The notes under the pieces: generated by a model
Told to the model about the DNA's origin: nothing
Seen by the model: the letters and a program-made list of their open reading frames with translations, nothing else
Database searches by the model: none
Shown here: positions 34,585 to 43,181 of the stretch, in pieces
Numbering within the stretch: position 1 is the stretch's first letter
Layout: every line of letters begins with the position of its first letter
NCBI RefSeq assembly: GCF_036231355.1
Contig: NZ_CP109496.1
Coordinates: 2,480,001 to 2,544,000, forward strand
Direction: 5' to 3'
Source: Streptomyces sp. NBC_01431
GTDB lineage: Bacteria > Actinomycetota > Actinomycetes > Streptomycetales > Streptomycetaceae
DNA length: 64,000 nucleotides
Program-made: the position numbers and the translations under genes

Positions 34585-35034
34585 CTCCACCTCGCGGAAG
34601 AACGCACGAGCCCGGCGTTCGCCGAGCACCCTTCGGTAGACGTGCTGCACGGGGCCGAGGGCGGCGGGCCGGATCGCTCCGCACACCGCGAACCGCGTCC
34701 CGTCGTCGCCGTCCGGCTCCGCCGCCATGCCCATGGTCACCAGCCGGGACTGCATCAGACACCAGCCGCGTCCGAGCCGCACCTCGAAGTCCCCGCGCAG
34801 CCCCATCACGTCGACGGCCCGCGCCGTCTTGCGCGCACTGTCACCGGGCGCCACCCGGAACTCCCGCACGAAGGGGATGAGGTGGGGCAGTTCGCCCTCC
34901 AGATCGGCCACCACCGCCCACACCTGCTCGAAGGGCAGCGCGATCCGGTGCTCGGCATGCAGCGGGGCGCGCAGGCCGGCGCTCAGTACGCGCAACCGCG
35001 CCAGGGGGCCGGCGCCGCCAGAGGGAGGTGTCAC
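34564..35034 (-). CDS. SRPBCC (START/Bet v1-like) domain protein
   Basis: A 156-residue protein with an SRPBCC-type ligand-binding fold: HAEHRIALPFEQVWAVVADL at residues about 28-47, ELPHLIPFVREFRVAP, then the beta strands DFEVRLGRGWCLMQSRL and a C-terminal helix RRVLGERRARAFFREVER. The family binds lipids, polyketides or other hydrophobic molecules. The GTG start is in a GTGA overlap with the stop of the ECF sigma gene, so it is translationally coupled and presumably functionally tied to it. No anti-sigma protein is adjacent, so a ligand sensor that modulates the sigma factor is conceivable but unproven. The gene end lies within a tandem repeat. Confidence 0.85.
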   Translation of the reverse strand: MTPPSGGAGPLARLRVLSAGLRAPLHAEHRIALPFEQVWAVVADLEGELPHLIPFVREFRVAPGDSARKTARAVDVMGLRGDFEVRLGRGWCLMQSRLVTMGMAAEPDGDDGTRFAVCGAIRPAALGPVQHVYRRVLGERRARAFFREVERRAALR

Positions 35035-35567
35035 CACGTCCACGCCTTCCGGAAGGAGGAACGGGCCCTGCTCAGCCGTGACTTCACGGTGCCCTCGGGT
35101 ACGTCGAGCAGCTCGGCCATGGCGCGCTCGTCCAGCCCCTCCAGCTCGCGCAGCACCAGGACGGTGCGCTGCTGAACGGGCATCCTGGCCAGCAAGTCCC
35201 TTATCTCGCAAGAGAGTTGAAGGGTGTCGGCCTGCGGCAGCAGGTCACGCAGCCGGGCCACCTCCGCGGGTTCGGCCGGGCTCTCCCCCGCGCTGCGCCG
35301 CGCCACCCGCACGGCCTCCCGCACGGTGAGGGCGCGCACCCAGCCGTAGAACGCGAGCGGGTCCCGCAGCCCGCGCAGGCCCCGGAACACGGCGATCAGC
35401 GACTCCTGCACGGCGTCGGCCGTGTCGCCCGGCGCGATGGGCGCGCACAGCCGGGTGACGTACGGCGTGATGAGTCCCAGCAGATCGTCCATGGCCAGCG
35501 CGTCACCGCGCTGCGCCGCCCGCACGAGCGGCGCGGCGGCGTCCCAGGGGCGTATGTCGTCGTCCAT
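35031..35567 (-). CDS. ECF-type RNA polymerase sigma factor
   Basis: A 178-residue sigma-70 of the ECF group. Region 2 runs about residues 12-85 (LVRAAQRGDALAMDDLLGLITPYVTRLC, DAVQESLIAVFRGLRGLRDPLAFYGWVRAL) and region 4 about 115-170 (LLARMPVQQRTVLVLRELEGLDERAMAELLDVPEGTVKSRLSRAR). No C-terminal extension and no recognisable anti-sigma gene adjoin it. Instead the gene overlaps an SRPBCC protein by four bases. ATG is used; an in-frame GTG seven codons upstream is also possible, and neither has a good ribosome site. Regulon unknown. Confidence 0.9.
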   Translation of the reverse strand: MDDDIRPWDAAAPLVRAAQRGDALAMDDLLGLITPYVTRLCAPIAPGDTADAVQESLIAVFRGLRGLRDPLAFYGWVRALTVREAVRVARRSAGESPAEPAEVARLRDLLPQADTLQLSCEIRDLLARMPVQQRTVLVLRELEGLDERAMAELLDVPEGTVKSRLSRARSSFRKAWTW

Positions 35568-35600
35568 CGCCGACAAGATAGCGGTCACCCGGAAGTGGAA

Positions 35601-35640
35601 CCGCCCCTGTCCTCGGTTGGGGGACCAAGGACAGGGGCGG
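35601..35640 (-). terminator. Strong terminator after pruA
   Basis: CCGCCCCTGTCCT and AGGACAGGGGCGG form a perfect 13-bp stem about 20 bases after the pruA stop, separating it from the ECF sigma gene on the same strand. Confidence 0.85.
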
Positions 35641-35660
35641 GGTTCAAAGGTGACTGCGCG

Positions 35661-37292
35661 TCAGCCCATGTGCGGGTACGTGTAGTCGGTCGGCGGGACC
35701 AGGGTCTCCTTGATGGCGCGGGTCAGCGTCCAGCGCATCAGGTTCTGGGGGGCGCCGGCCTTGTCGTTGGTGCCGGACGCGCGGCCGCCACCGAAGGGCT
35801 GCTGGCCGACGACGGCGCCGGTCGACTTGTCGTTGATGTAGAAGTTGCCCGCCGCGTAGCGGAGCTTGTCCATCGTGTACGCCGCCGCCGCACGGTCGTT
35901 GGAGATCACGGCGCCGGTCAGCGCGTAGTCGGAGGCCGACTCCATCTGCTCCAGCATCGCGTCGTACTGGTCGTCCTCGTAGACGTGGATCGCCAGGATC
36001 GGGCCGAAGTACTCGGTCGTGAAGACCTCGTTCGCCGGGTCGGTGCACTCGATGACGGTCGGGCGGACGAAGTAGCCCACCGAGTCGTCGTAGGTGCCGC
36101 CCGCGACGATCGTGCAGGACGGGTCGGCCTTCGCACGGTCGATCGCGGCCTTGTTCTTCGCGAACGAACGCTCGTCGATGACGGCGCCGATGAAGTTCGA
36201 CAGGTCGGTGACGTCACCCATGGAGATGCCGTCGACCTCGGCCGCGAACTCCTCCTTGAAGCCGGAGTTCCAGATCGAGGCCGGGACGTAGGCGCGCGAG
36301 GACGCGGAGCACTTCTGGCCCTGGTACTCGAAGGAACCGCGGGTCAGCGCGGTCTTCAGGACGGCGCGGTCGGCGCTGGGGTGCGCCACCACGAAGTCCT
36401 TGCCGCCGGTCTCGCCGACCAGACGCGGGTAGGTGCGGTACTTCTCGATGTTCGTGCCGACGGTCTTCCACAGGTGCTGGAAGGTCTTGGTCGAACCCGT
36501 GAAGTGGATGCCCGCCAGGTCGCGGTGGTTCAGCGCGACCTCGGAGACGGCCAGGCCGTCACCGGTGACGAGGTTGATGACGCCCTTGGGCAGGCCCGCC
36601 TCCTCCAGGAGCTGCATGAGCAGCACGGCGGCATGGGTCTGCGTCGGGGACGGCTTCCACACGACGACGTTGCCCATCAGGGCCGGCGCGGTCGGCAGGT
36701 TGCCCGCGATGGCCGTGAAGTTGAACGGCGTGATCGCGTAGACGAAGCCTTCGAGCGGCCGGTGGTCCATGCGGTTCCACACGCCCGGGGAGTTCGCCGG
36801 GGGCTGCTCGGCGAGCAGGTTGCGGGCGTAGTGGACGTTGAAGCGCCAGAAGTCGACGAGCTCGCACGGGGTGTCGATCTCGGCCTGCTGGGCGGTCTTC
36901 GACTGACCGAGCATCGTGGAGGCGGCCAGCGTCTCGCGCCAGGGTCCGGCGAGCAGCTCGGCGGCGCGCAGGATGATCGCAGCGCGGTCGTCGAACGACA
37001 TCGCGCGCCAGGCCGGGGCGGCGGCGAGCGCGGCGTCGATCGCGTCCTGGGCGTCCTGCGTGGTGGCGTTGGCGTACGTGCCGATGACGGCCTTGTGGTT
37101 GTGCGGCTGCACGACGTCGAAGCGCTCGCCGCCGCCCATCCGCTTCGCACCGTTGATGGTCATCGGCAGGTCGACGGGGCTCTCGGCCAGCTCCTTGAGC
37201 TTGGCTTCCAGACGGGCGCGCTCCGGGGAACCAGGGGCGTAGCCGTGCACCGGCTCGTTGACCGGGGCGGGGACCTGGGTCACAGCGTCCAT
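35661..37292 (-). CDS. pruA: 1-pyrroline-5-carboxylate (L-glutamate gamma-semialdehyde) dehydrogenase
   Basis: A 543-residue aldehyde dehydrogenase carrying out the second step of proline degradation to glutamate. Signature positions: EGFVYAITPFNFTAIAGNLP (181-200) as cofactor entry, VWKPSPTQTHAA (211-222), HFTGSTKTF (263-271), RLVGETGGKDF with catalytic base Glu294, and EYQGQKCSASSRAY with nucleophile Cys328. YINDKSTGAVVGQQPFGGGRASGT is the PruA-type C-terminal pattern. Length matches the monofunctional Gram-positive enzyme rather than fused PutA. It lies 62 bases after the proline dehydrogenase gene on the same strand, so the two form a catabolic operon ending at the terminator. Confidence 0.95.
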   Translation of the reverse strand: MDAVTQVPAPVNEPVHGYAPGSPERARLEAKLKELAESPVDLPMTINGAKRMGGGERFDVVQPHNHKAVIGTYANATTQDAQDAIDAALAAAPAWRAMSFDDRAAIILRAAELLAGPWRETLAASTMLGQSKTAQQAEIDTPCELVDFWRFNVHYARNLLAEQPPANSPGVWNRMDHRPLEGFVYAITPFNFTAIAGNLPTAPALMGNVVVWKPSPTQTHAAVLLMQLLEEAGLPKGVINLVTGDGLAVSEVALNHRDLAGIHFTGSTKTFQHLWKTVGTNIEKYRTYPRLVGETGGKDFVVAHPSADRAVLKTALTRGSFEYQGQKCSASSRAYVPASIWNSGFKEEFAAEVDGISMGDVTDLSNFIGAVIDERSFAKNKAAIDRAKADPSCTIVAGGTYDDSVGYFVRPTVIECTDPANEVFTTEYFGPILAIHVYEDDQYDAMLEQMESASDYALTGAVISNDRAAAAYTMDKLRYAAGNFYINDKSTGAVVGQQPFGGGRASGTNDKAGAPQNLMRWTLTRAIKETLVPPTDYTYPHMG

Positions 37293-37354
37293 GATTCCTT
37301 GACTCCTTTGTGAGGGGTGTTCGGGTGAACGGAGGCTCGGGGCCTGTCCGAAAT

Positions 37355-38281
37355 CTAGTTCTTGGTGATCATCGAGCGGACGAAGAAGAGCAGGTTGGCC
37401 GGCTTCTCCGCCAGGCGCCGCATGAAGTAGCCGTACCAGTCGGTGCCGTACGCCGTGTAGACGCGCATCCGGTGGCCCTCGGCCGCGAGCCGGATGTGCT
37501 CCTCGCTGCGGATGCCGTACAGCATCTGGAACTCGTACTCGTCCAGTTTGCGCCCGGCGCGCCGGGCGAGCTCCTGCCCGATGGCTATCAGGCGCGGGTC
37601 GTGGGACCCGATCATCGGGTAGCCCGCGCCCTCCATCAGGACTTTCAGGATGCGGACGTACGCCTTGTCGATCTCGCCCTTGTCCTGGTAGGCGACCTCG
37701 GCGGGCTCCTTGTAGGCACCCTTCACGATGCGCACCCGGCTGCCCGCCTCGGCAAGCCGCTTGGCGTCGGCCTCGGTGCGGAAGAGGTAGGCCTGGATGA
37801 CACAGCCGGTCTGCGGGAAGTCCTTCCGCAGCTCCTCGTGGATGGCGAACATCGAGTCGAGGGTGGTGTGGTCCTCGGCGTCCAGGGTGACCGTGGTGCC
37901 AATCGCGGCGGCGGCCTCGACGACCGGGCGCACGTTGGCGAGCGCCAGCTCGTGGCCGCCCTCCAGCGCCTGGCCGAACATGGAGAGCTTCACCGACATC
38001 TCGGCCTTGGTGCCGTGGCCGAGTTCCTTGAGCCGCTCGATGAGTTCCAGGTAGGCGTCGCGCGCGTGGGCCGCCTGCTCGGGGGTGGTGATGTCCTCGC
38101 CCACGACGTCGAGGGTGACCTCAAGGCCCTTGCCGACGGTCTCCTCGATGATCGGGACGACCTGCTCGACGGTCTCGCCGGGGATGAAGCGGTTCACCAC
38201 GGGCTTGGTCACCGGGGCGGCCGAAACAAGCTTGCGCATCTTGTCGCTGCGCGACGCGGCGAGGATCACGGGACCCAGCAC
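37355..38281 (-). CDS. Proline dehydrogenase
   Basis: A 308-residue FAD-dependent enzyme oxidising proline to pyrroline-5-carboxylate. The TIM-barrel pattern of monofunctional bacterial ProDH is clear: AEMSVKLSMFGQAL (about 93-106), TLDAEDHTTLDSMF (about 130-143), VIQAYLFRTEADAKRL, VRIVKGAYKEPAEVAYQ, and the C-terminal EFQMLYGIRSEEHIRLA with RVYTAYGTDWYGYFMRRLAE (substrate arginines). The GTG start has GGAGGTG just upstream. It is first in the operon with pruA, and divergent from a PucR-type regulator that probably activates it in response to proline. Confidence 0.95.
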   Translation of the reverse strand: MLGPVILAASRSDKMRKLVSAAPVTKPVVNRFIPGETVEQVVPIIEETVGKGLEVTLDVVGEDITTPEQAAHARDAYLELIERLKELGHGTKAEMSVKLSMFGQALEGGHELALANVRPVVEAAAAIGTTVTLDAEDHTTLDSMFAIHEELRKDFPQTGCVIQAYLFRTEADAKRLAEAGSRVRIVKGAYKEPAEVAYQDKGEIDKAYVRILKVLMEGAGYPMIGSHDPRLIAIGQELARRAGRKLDEYEFQMLYGIRSEEHIRLAAEGHRMRVYTAYGTDWYGYFMRRLAEKPANLLFFVRSMITKN

Positions 38282-38414
38282 GGGGCACCTCCACGGAAAG
38301 AACTAGACGGAGCCGTGACCGGGACCGGAGGGACGAAGGACGTCTTCCGGACGTACCGGTAACGGCACGGAGAACCACCGTGAAACCTAAGGATCTCCCC
38401 GATCCTCTGCCATC

Positions 38415-38424
38415 GACAGCTGTC
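38415..38424. promoter_or_regulatory. GACAGCTGTC palindrome in the proline operon control region
   Basis: A perfect 10-bp palindrome sits in the 200-base divergent space between proline dehydrogenase and the PucR-type regulator. It is the clearest symmetric element there and a possible regulator site. No strong promoter was picked out. Confidence 0.35.
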
Positions 38425-38483
38425 ACGCATCCGTGGCCCAGATCTCATACACATGTCTGAAGCAGGCCGCCGAATGAGCGAGA

Positions 38484-39659
38484 ATGGCCGACGTGAAAGG
38501 CGACTACCAGGACCTGGTCGATGAGATCTCGGCGCTGCTCGGCGCCCCCGCGACGCTGGAGAACCGGGATTTCGGGCTGATCGCCTTCGGAGCGCACGAC
38601 TCGGACAGCGACTTCAGCGAACTGACCCTGGACCCGGTCCGCACCAGTTCGATCCTGACCCGGAAGTCGACGCCCGCCGTGCGGGCCTGGTTCGAGGGCT
38701 TCGGCATCGCCCGCGCCACCGGCCCGGTCCGCATCCCGGCCGCCCCCGACGCGGGCGTCTTCCGCGGCCGCGTCTGTCTTCCGGTGCGCCATCGGGGCGT
38801 CGCCCTCGGATACGTCTGGCTGCTCGACGCCGAGCCGGGGCCCGCCGAGGACAAGCTCGCCGCGGCGATGGAGGTGGCCGCCCGGATCGGGGTGCTGCTC
38901 GCCGACGAGGCGCAGGCCGGCGCGGACCTCTCCCGCGAGTTCCGGGCGGCGCTGACCGCGGAGCGCGGCAGCGGGCGCGACGCGGCGACGGCGGCTCTGG
39001 GACGCGCGCTCGGCCCGGACGCGCAGGGCCTGCACGCGCTGGTGTGCGTGGTGCCGTGGCTCGGCGAGGACGCCCCTTCGGTGCGTACGGTGCCGGGGGC
39101 GGCGGCGGCGTGCACGGTGCCGGGGCCCGACGCCGGCGCGGGCCGGGGTGGGGGGCTCGTGCTGGCCGCGCTTGTGCGGCTGCGGTCGCCGGACGCGCTC
39201 GCGCCGGCCCGGACCGCGGCGGAGCGCCTGCGCGGCGGTGCGGGGGCGGGGTCCGGGGCCGGGATCGCGCACCCCCGCCGCGGTCTCGCCGAACTCGCTC
39301 TCGCCCGGCAGGAGGCAACCTCCGCCGCACGTGCGGCAGTTGCCGAGCCCCGGCTCGGGCCGGTGGCCCAATGGTCGGAGATCGGCCCGTACCGGCTCCT
39401 GACCGAGCTGTCGGCACACGCCTCCCAGGACCCGGCCGTACGGGCCCTGTTGACGCCCTCGAACACCGAACTGGCCCGCAGCGCCGAGGTGTTCCTCGAC
39501 TGCGCGGGCCAGGCGGGGCGGGCCGCGGCGACCCTGGGCATCCATCGCCAGACGCTCTACTACCGGCTCTCGCGTATCGAGCACCTCACCGGCCTCGACC
39601 TGGACCAGGGCGAGGACCGACTGCTGCTGCACATGGCGCTGAAGGCCGCGCGGCTCTGA
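38484..39659 (+). CDS. PucR/CdaR-family transcriptional regulator (probable proline-utilisation activator)
   Basis: A 391-residue regulator. The C-terminal 60 residues carry the PucR-type helix-turn-helix ([31 protein letters not shown], about 350-380). The N-terminal half has a GAF-like fold ([31 protein letters not shown]), and the middle is a variable GGDEF-like degenerate region. Family members activate catabolic genes when the substrate is present. The divergent proline dehydrogenase-pruA operon is the obvious target, as in the Streptomyces PutR arrangement. ATG start. Its 3' side has two direct repeats. Confidence 0.9.
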   Translation: MADVKGDYQDLVDEISALLGAPATLENRDFGLIAFGAHDSDSDFSELTLDPVRTSSILTRKSTPAVRAWFEGFGIARATGPVRIPAAPDAGVFRGRVCLPVRHRGVALGYVWLLDAEPGPAEDKLAAAMEVAARIGVLLADEAQAGADLSREFRAALTAERGSGRDAATAALGRALGPDAQGLHALVCVVPWLGEDAPSVRTVPGAAAACTVPGPDAGAGRGGGLVLAALVRLRSPDALAPARTAAERLRGGAGAGSGAGIAHPRRGLAELALARQEATSAARAAVAEPRLGPVAQWSEIGPYRLLTELSAHASQDPAVRALLTPSNTELARSAEVFLDCAGQAGRAAATLGIHRQTLYYRLSRIEHLTGLDLDQGEDRLLLHMALKAARL

Positions 39660-39690
39660 CGCCGGGTAGGTTCCGCAGTTTCCGGAGCAC

Positions 39691-39736
39691 TTCCACGTGC
39701 TCACGAGCACCGATCGAGTATTTCCACGTGCTCACG
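39691..39736. repeat. Two 15-bp direct repeats with CACGTG core
   Basis: TTCCACGTGCTCACG occurs at 39691 and 39722, three helical turns apart (31 bases), in the space after the PucR-type gene. Each copy holds the CACGTG palindrome. It may be a protein site or a local duplication. No gene is seen in 39660-39826. Confidence 0.5.
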
Positions 39737-39826
39737 GGCAGCGGCAACGTTCAGTAGCGGTCAGTTGTAGTGTCACCGGGCCCCGTTCCCGGACGCTGCG
39801 GTGCTCATTTATCACGACCCGTTGTC

Positions 39827-41074
39827 CTAGGCGGCGACTGGGACGGGGTAGTCGGGGAGCTGCCAGTCGCCGCCGCGGTCCTCCTTCGAGAACCGCGCTA
39901 CCAGGTCGGGGATGCGGAAGAAGCAGGCCAGCGCGGTAGCGCTCTGGAAAGCGCTGATCGCGTGCTGGTTCGTGGGCATGCCCACGCGCAGCAGGCGGGG
40001 GTTCACCTCGGCCTGGATCTCGTCGACGAAGGGCCGCAGGACGCGGTCATAGTTTGCCAGTGCGGTGGGCAGGTCGTCGGCGTGCCGGTTGATCTCACCG
40101 GCCAGGACGTAGGCGCCGATCAAGCCGCCGGAGATGCCCATGCCGCTGTAGGGAGAGGCGCAGTGCGCGGCGTCGCCGACCAGGACCACGCGGCCCTTGA
40201 ACCAGGTATCGGTGCGCACCTGGGCGATCTCCTGGGAGTAGAAGAACGGGCTCGTCTTCATGCCCTCGACGAAGCGCTCGGTCTGCCAGCCGGCATCTCG
40301 AAAGCGGTCGGCCCAGAACTCCTGCTGCTGCTCAACGGGAGCGCGGTGGATCGCGGAGGCTTCCGCCGACTCCTCACGCATCACGAAGTACACCTGGGTC
40401 TCGGTCGCGTTGTGGCTGCGGCGCATGATCTGGCGGCCGCCCGGGACCATGTAGGTGTCGCGGATGTTGCTGTCGGAGGCGATGCGCGGGACGAACCAGT
40501 AGGCCGTGTGGATGCCGACGCGCCAGTACGGGTCGACTCCCTGCGGCAGAAGCGCCCGCCGCAGGCGTGAGCCCTGTCCGTCCGCGCCGACCAGCAGGTC
40601 GTACCCGCCGGAGGGCCCGTCCGAGAAATGGGCGGTGACGTGGTGCTCGTCCTGGTCGAAGCCGTCGACGCTGCTGCCGAAGACGTATTCGGTGTCGTCC
40701 TTGGTCGCGTCGTGGAGGATGCGGACCAGGTCGCCGCGCATGATCTCGTACTCCGAGGTGAGGGTCTGGCGGCCCTTGCCGGAGGTGTTCGCCATGATCG
40801 TCGCCTTCGGCTTCCCGCGGGCATCGACGAATGCGACGCCCGCCTCGTCCACCAGCTGACTGCGCACGGCGTTCAGCAGTCCCATGCGTTTGACCGCCTC
40901 GATGCCCTGCCCGCGCAGGTCGACCTGCGCGCCCGAGGCGCGCAGCGCCGGGAAACGCTCAGCGACCGTCACCTGGTGACCACCGCGGGTGAGCCAGAAG
41001 GCCAGCGCCTGCCCGGCGACGCCACCACCTGCGACGAGGACTCGCAGAGAACGCTTCGTGATCTCGGCCGTCAT
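39827..41074 (-). CDS. FAD-dependent monooxygenase (TetX/phenol-hydroxylase class)
   Basis: A 415-residue class A flavin monooxygenase. The N-terminal dinucleotide motif VLVAGGGVAGQALAFWLTRGG (about 12-32) includes the GxGxxG pattern. DG fingerprint YDLLVGADGQGSRLR lies near 160-175, and the second FAD motif GRVVLVGDAAHCASPYSGMGI near 290-310 contains the GD motif. Members hydroxylate aromatic or antibiotic molecules; TetX and Rox inactivate tetracyclines and rifamycins. The divergent gene is a TetR regulator and the space between has two matching palindromes, the layout of a drug-inducible enzyme. Start ATG. Confidence 0.9.
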   Translation of the reverse strand: MTAEITKRSLRVLVAGGGVAGQALAFWLTRGGHQVTVAERFPALRASGAQVDLRGQGIEAVKRMGLLNAVRSQLVDEAGVAFVDARGKPKATIMANTSGKGRQTLTSEYEIMRGDLVRILHDATKDDTEYVFGSSVDGFDQDEHHVTAHFSDGPSGGYDLLVGADGQGSRLRRALLPQGVDPYWRVGIHTAYWFVPRIASDSNIRDTYMVPGGRQIMRRSHNATETQVYFVMREESAEASAIHRAPVEQQQEFWADRFRDAGWQTERFVEGMKTSPFFYSQEIAQVRTDTWFKGRVVLVGDAAHCASPYSGMGISGGLIGAYVLAGEINRHADDLPTALANYDRVLRPFVDEIQAEVNPRLLRVGMPTNQHAISAFQSATALACFFRIPDLVARFSKEDRGGDWQLPDYPVPVAA

Positions 41075-41087
41075 GACAGCACCCCAA

Positions 41088-41137
41088 AATCTATCGGCGA
41101 TTGATTCCTTTGCAGCGTCTTCTATCACCGATAGATT
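41088..41137. promoter_or_regulatory. Two TetR operators between the flavin monooxygenase and TetR genes
   Basis: The AATCTATCGG at 41088 and CCGATAGATT at 41128 are perfect complements. Each belongs to its own palindrome: AATCTATC-GGC-GATTGATT (one mismatch) and TCTATC-ACC-GATAGA (41121-41135, perfect). The shared half-site CTATC/GATAG in an AT-rich 69-base divergent promoter is strong support for dual operators. Confidence 0.75.
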
Positions 41138-41143
41138 GTCAAC

Positions 41144-41740
41144 GTGACCAAGATGAACCGTGAGACCGTCGTCACCGAGGCGCTGGATCTGCTCGACGAA
41201 GTAGGGCTGGAATCCGTCAGCACCAGGCAGCTGGCCAAGCGCCTGGGCGTCGAGCAGCCGTCGCTCTACTACCACTTCCGGACCAAGAAGGACCTCTTGG
41301 CGGCCATGGCGGAAGCCGCCATGGCCCCGCACGCCGGCGCGCCGCTCCCGTCACCCGCGGACGACTGGCGCGAATGGTTCCTGGAGAACTCGCGCAGCTT
41401 CCGGCGCACCCTGCTGCAGCGCCGTGACGGCGCGCGCCTCCACGCCGGCACCACCCCGACCAGCGACCTCGACCGGATCCGGCGCAAGATGACCTTCCTC
41501 GTCACCTCCGGCGTTCCAGAGAAGGAGGCGCAAATGGCCATGCTGGCCGCCGGCCGGTACACGGTCGGCTGCGTGCTGGAGGAGCAGGCGGAAACAGCTC
41601 CGACGGAGGATCTGCCGGCCGACGTCCCGGTCCTCGACCATGAAGCGGCATTCGAGGCGGGCCTCGCCCTCATCCTGGGCGGCCTCATGCAGCACACCAC
41701 CGCGACCAGCTCCACGGTCCACCTGGAACACGAACGCTGA
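41144..41740 (+). CDS. TetR-family regulator (TetR_C_1 type)
   Basis: A 198-residue repressor that closely follows the classical tetracycline repressor class. The HTH is at about 8-52 (ALDLLDEVGLESVSTRQLAKRLGVEQPSLYYHFRTKKDLL). The C-terminal region has RRTLLQRRDGARLHAGTTPT and a helix YTVGCVLEEQAETAP, corresponding to the drug-binding core of the TetR_C_1 family. The GTG start is six bases after the last operator element. Divergent from a flavin monooxygenase, it probably represses both. The ligand could be a tetracycline-like or polyketide compound; that is inference from family and layout. Confidence 0.92.
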   Translation: MTKMNRETVVTEALDLLDEVGLESVSTRQLAKRLGVEQPSLYYHFRTKKDLLAAMAEAAMAPHAGAPLPSPADDWREWFLENSRSFRRTLLQRRDGARLHAGTTPTSDLDRIRRKMTFLVTSGVPEKEAQMAMLAAGRYTVGCVLEEQAETAPTEDLPADVPVLDHEAAFEAGLALILGGLMQHTTATSSTVHLEHER

Positions 41741-42047
41741 CCCCGTCAGACCCACGGCGCCGCCGCGACCAGCAGCCACACCACGACGGCCGTCGCCCGG
41801 CAGCCGGCGGCCGCCGGCTGCCCGAATGGGATCTTCCACAAGCGCCACCACTGGCACACTCTCGGCGTTCGCCCCCAGGCAGGGACCGAGGGCAACGCGG
41901 ACGACGCAGAGCAACCCCAAAAGGCACGTGGCGGGGGCATTCTGCTCATGATCGGCACCCGGAGGCGGTGCTCATCGAGAGCGGAATGCTCGATCTCCGC
42001 AGGAGACAGAGCTCACGAAAACGCGGCGCCTACACGCCGGGTGCCTC
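41741..42047. other. Intergenic region between convergent genes, no gene seen
   Basis: The 307 bases hold no ORF with a ribosome site or plausible composition. The only clear structure is a 24-bp perfect palindrome (listed separately) about 60 bases after the TetR stop. The rest is less GC-skewed sequence without recognised motifs. Confidence 0.6.
41799..41822. terminator. 24-bp perfect palindrome, probable bidirectional terminator
   Basis: GGCAGCCGGCGG is followed directly by its complement CCGCCGGCTGCC with no loop bases. It lies between the convergent TetR and Lrp-type genes. Without a U-tract it may act as a cruciform or stem structure at the transcript ends. Confidence 0.55.
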
Positions 42048-43061
42048 TCACCTGGACGGGACCGGCTGGAGGGGCGCGGGAGTGCGTTTGGCGGCGCGGC
42101 TGACGACGGCCGTCTCGACGTGGGTGATGCCCAGGCCGACCAGGTCGCGGGAGAGGAAGCCGTAGAGGGCGGCCAGGTCGGGGAAGTAGGCGGCCGCGTG
42201 CAGGTTCGAGGGGCCCGAGGTTGCGAACGCTCCGTGCACCGAGGGGTGGTCGGCCAGCGCCTGCCCGGCGGCGGCCAGGTGGTCGGGGGCCACGTGCAGC
42301 AGGAGTTTGGCCTCGATGGGCAGGGCGAGGCGGCGCGGTTCCACCAGGACCTGGGTGATCAGCCGTCCCTGCGCGGCCAGTTGGGCCAGGCGCCGGCGCA
42401 CCGTGCTCTCGGGGTGGCCGGTCCGAGCGGCCAGGGCCGCGGCGCTCATGCGCGCGTCGGGAGTGAGGGCGTCGATGAGGGACTGCTCCAGGTCATCGGT
42501 GTCGACGCCGTAGGGGCCCGAACCGGAAGCACTCGCCGCGGGGGCCGGCTCGGCCGGGCTCAGCGCCGCCCGTTCGGACGCGGTCAGCACCTGGTGGCGC
42601 CACTCCGAGGTCAGCCGGAAAACGTGCAGGATCGTGGCGCTCTCCAGGGACGTCACCGCCTGGGTGGAGGGCAGTTGGCGGAAGACCAGCGGGTCGCGTG
42701 AGCCCGGCTCGGTGCGGGCGACGGCGAAGATCTCGTCACCCGCCGTGGTGACGTCGATGAAGGGGATGTCGTCGCGCGCCGCGAGCGCGGCCACGATCGT
42801 GTCGAGCTTTCCCCGCAGCACCCGGATGCGCAGGAACAGGGCCCCGGCCGAGCCCCCGTTGCGCGGTCGCGCCACCGGGGAGACCACCACGCGCACGGTG
42901 GCGTCGGCGCCGAGCACGTGCAGGCGGCGGCGCACCGTGGCAGGGCTGAGGCCCAGCACCTGGGCGGCCCGCTCGGCGCTCACCCGACCGTCGCACTGCA
43001 ACGCGGCCACCAGCCGCTGATCCATGAGGCTGAGTACGGAATTCGCCGATGCGCGGGCCAT
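42048..43061 (-). CDS. Lrp/AsnC-family regulator with two tandem HTH units
   Basis: A 337-residue protein built as two Lrp-type units. The first HTH is at about 10-55 (LMDQRLVAALQCDGRVSAERAAQVLGLSPATVRRRLHVL) followed by a RAM-like domain (GALFLRIRVLRGKLDTIVAAL). The second HTH is at about 190-240 (LEQSLIDALTPDARMSAAALAARTGHPESTVRRRLAQL), followed by another RAM-like domain (AKLLLHVAPDHLAAAGQAL, FATSGPSNLHAAAYFPDLAALYGFL). Two-unit Lrp proteins are common in actinobacteria and usually control a neighbour. A divergent alpha/beta hydrolase gene, 120 bases away, is the likely target. Effector unknown. Confidence 0.9.
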   Translation of the reverse strand: MARASANSVLSLMDQRLVAALQCDGRVSAERAAQVLGLSPATVRRRLHVLGADATVRVVVSPVARPRNGGSAGALFLRIRVLRGKLDTIVAALAARDDIPFIDVTTAGDEIFAVARTEPGSRDPLVFRQLPSTQAVTSLESATILHVFRLTSEWRHQVLTASERAALSPAEPAPAASASGSGPYGVDTDDLEQSLIDALTPDARMSAAALAARTGHPESTVRRRLAQLAAQGRLITQVLVEPRRLALPIEAKLLLHVAPDHLAAAGQALADHPSVHGAFATSGPSNLHAAAYFPDLAALYGFLSRDLVGLGITHVETAVVSRAAKRTPAPLQPVPSR

Positions 43062-43181
43062 GAAGGCAAGTTTCGCTCATCGGGTCGCCCTGCGGCGCCC
43101 GTTTTCGGGACCGCGCCACGAGCATGGAGCCATCCCCGAGAACCCATCCCCGAGAACGACGGATCCACCACGGAGGTCGAA

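Noticed and set aside
41741..42047. Short open frames between TetR and the Lrp-type gene
   Set aside because: None has a ribosome site or plausible composition; overlapping frames on both strands look equally random.
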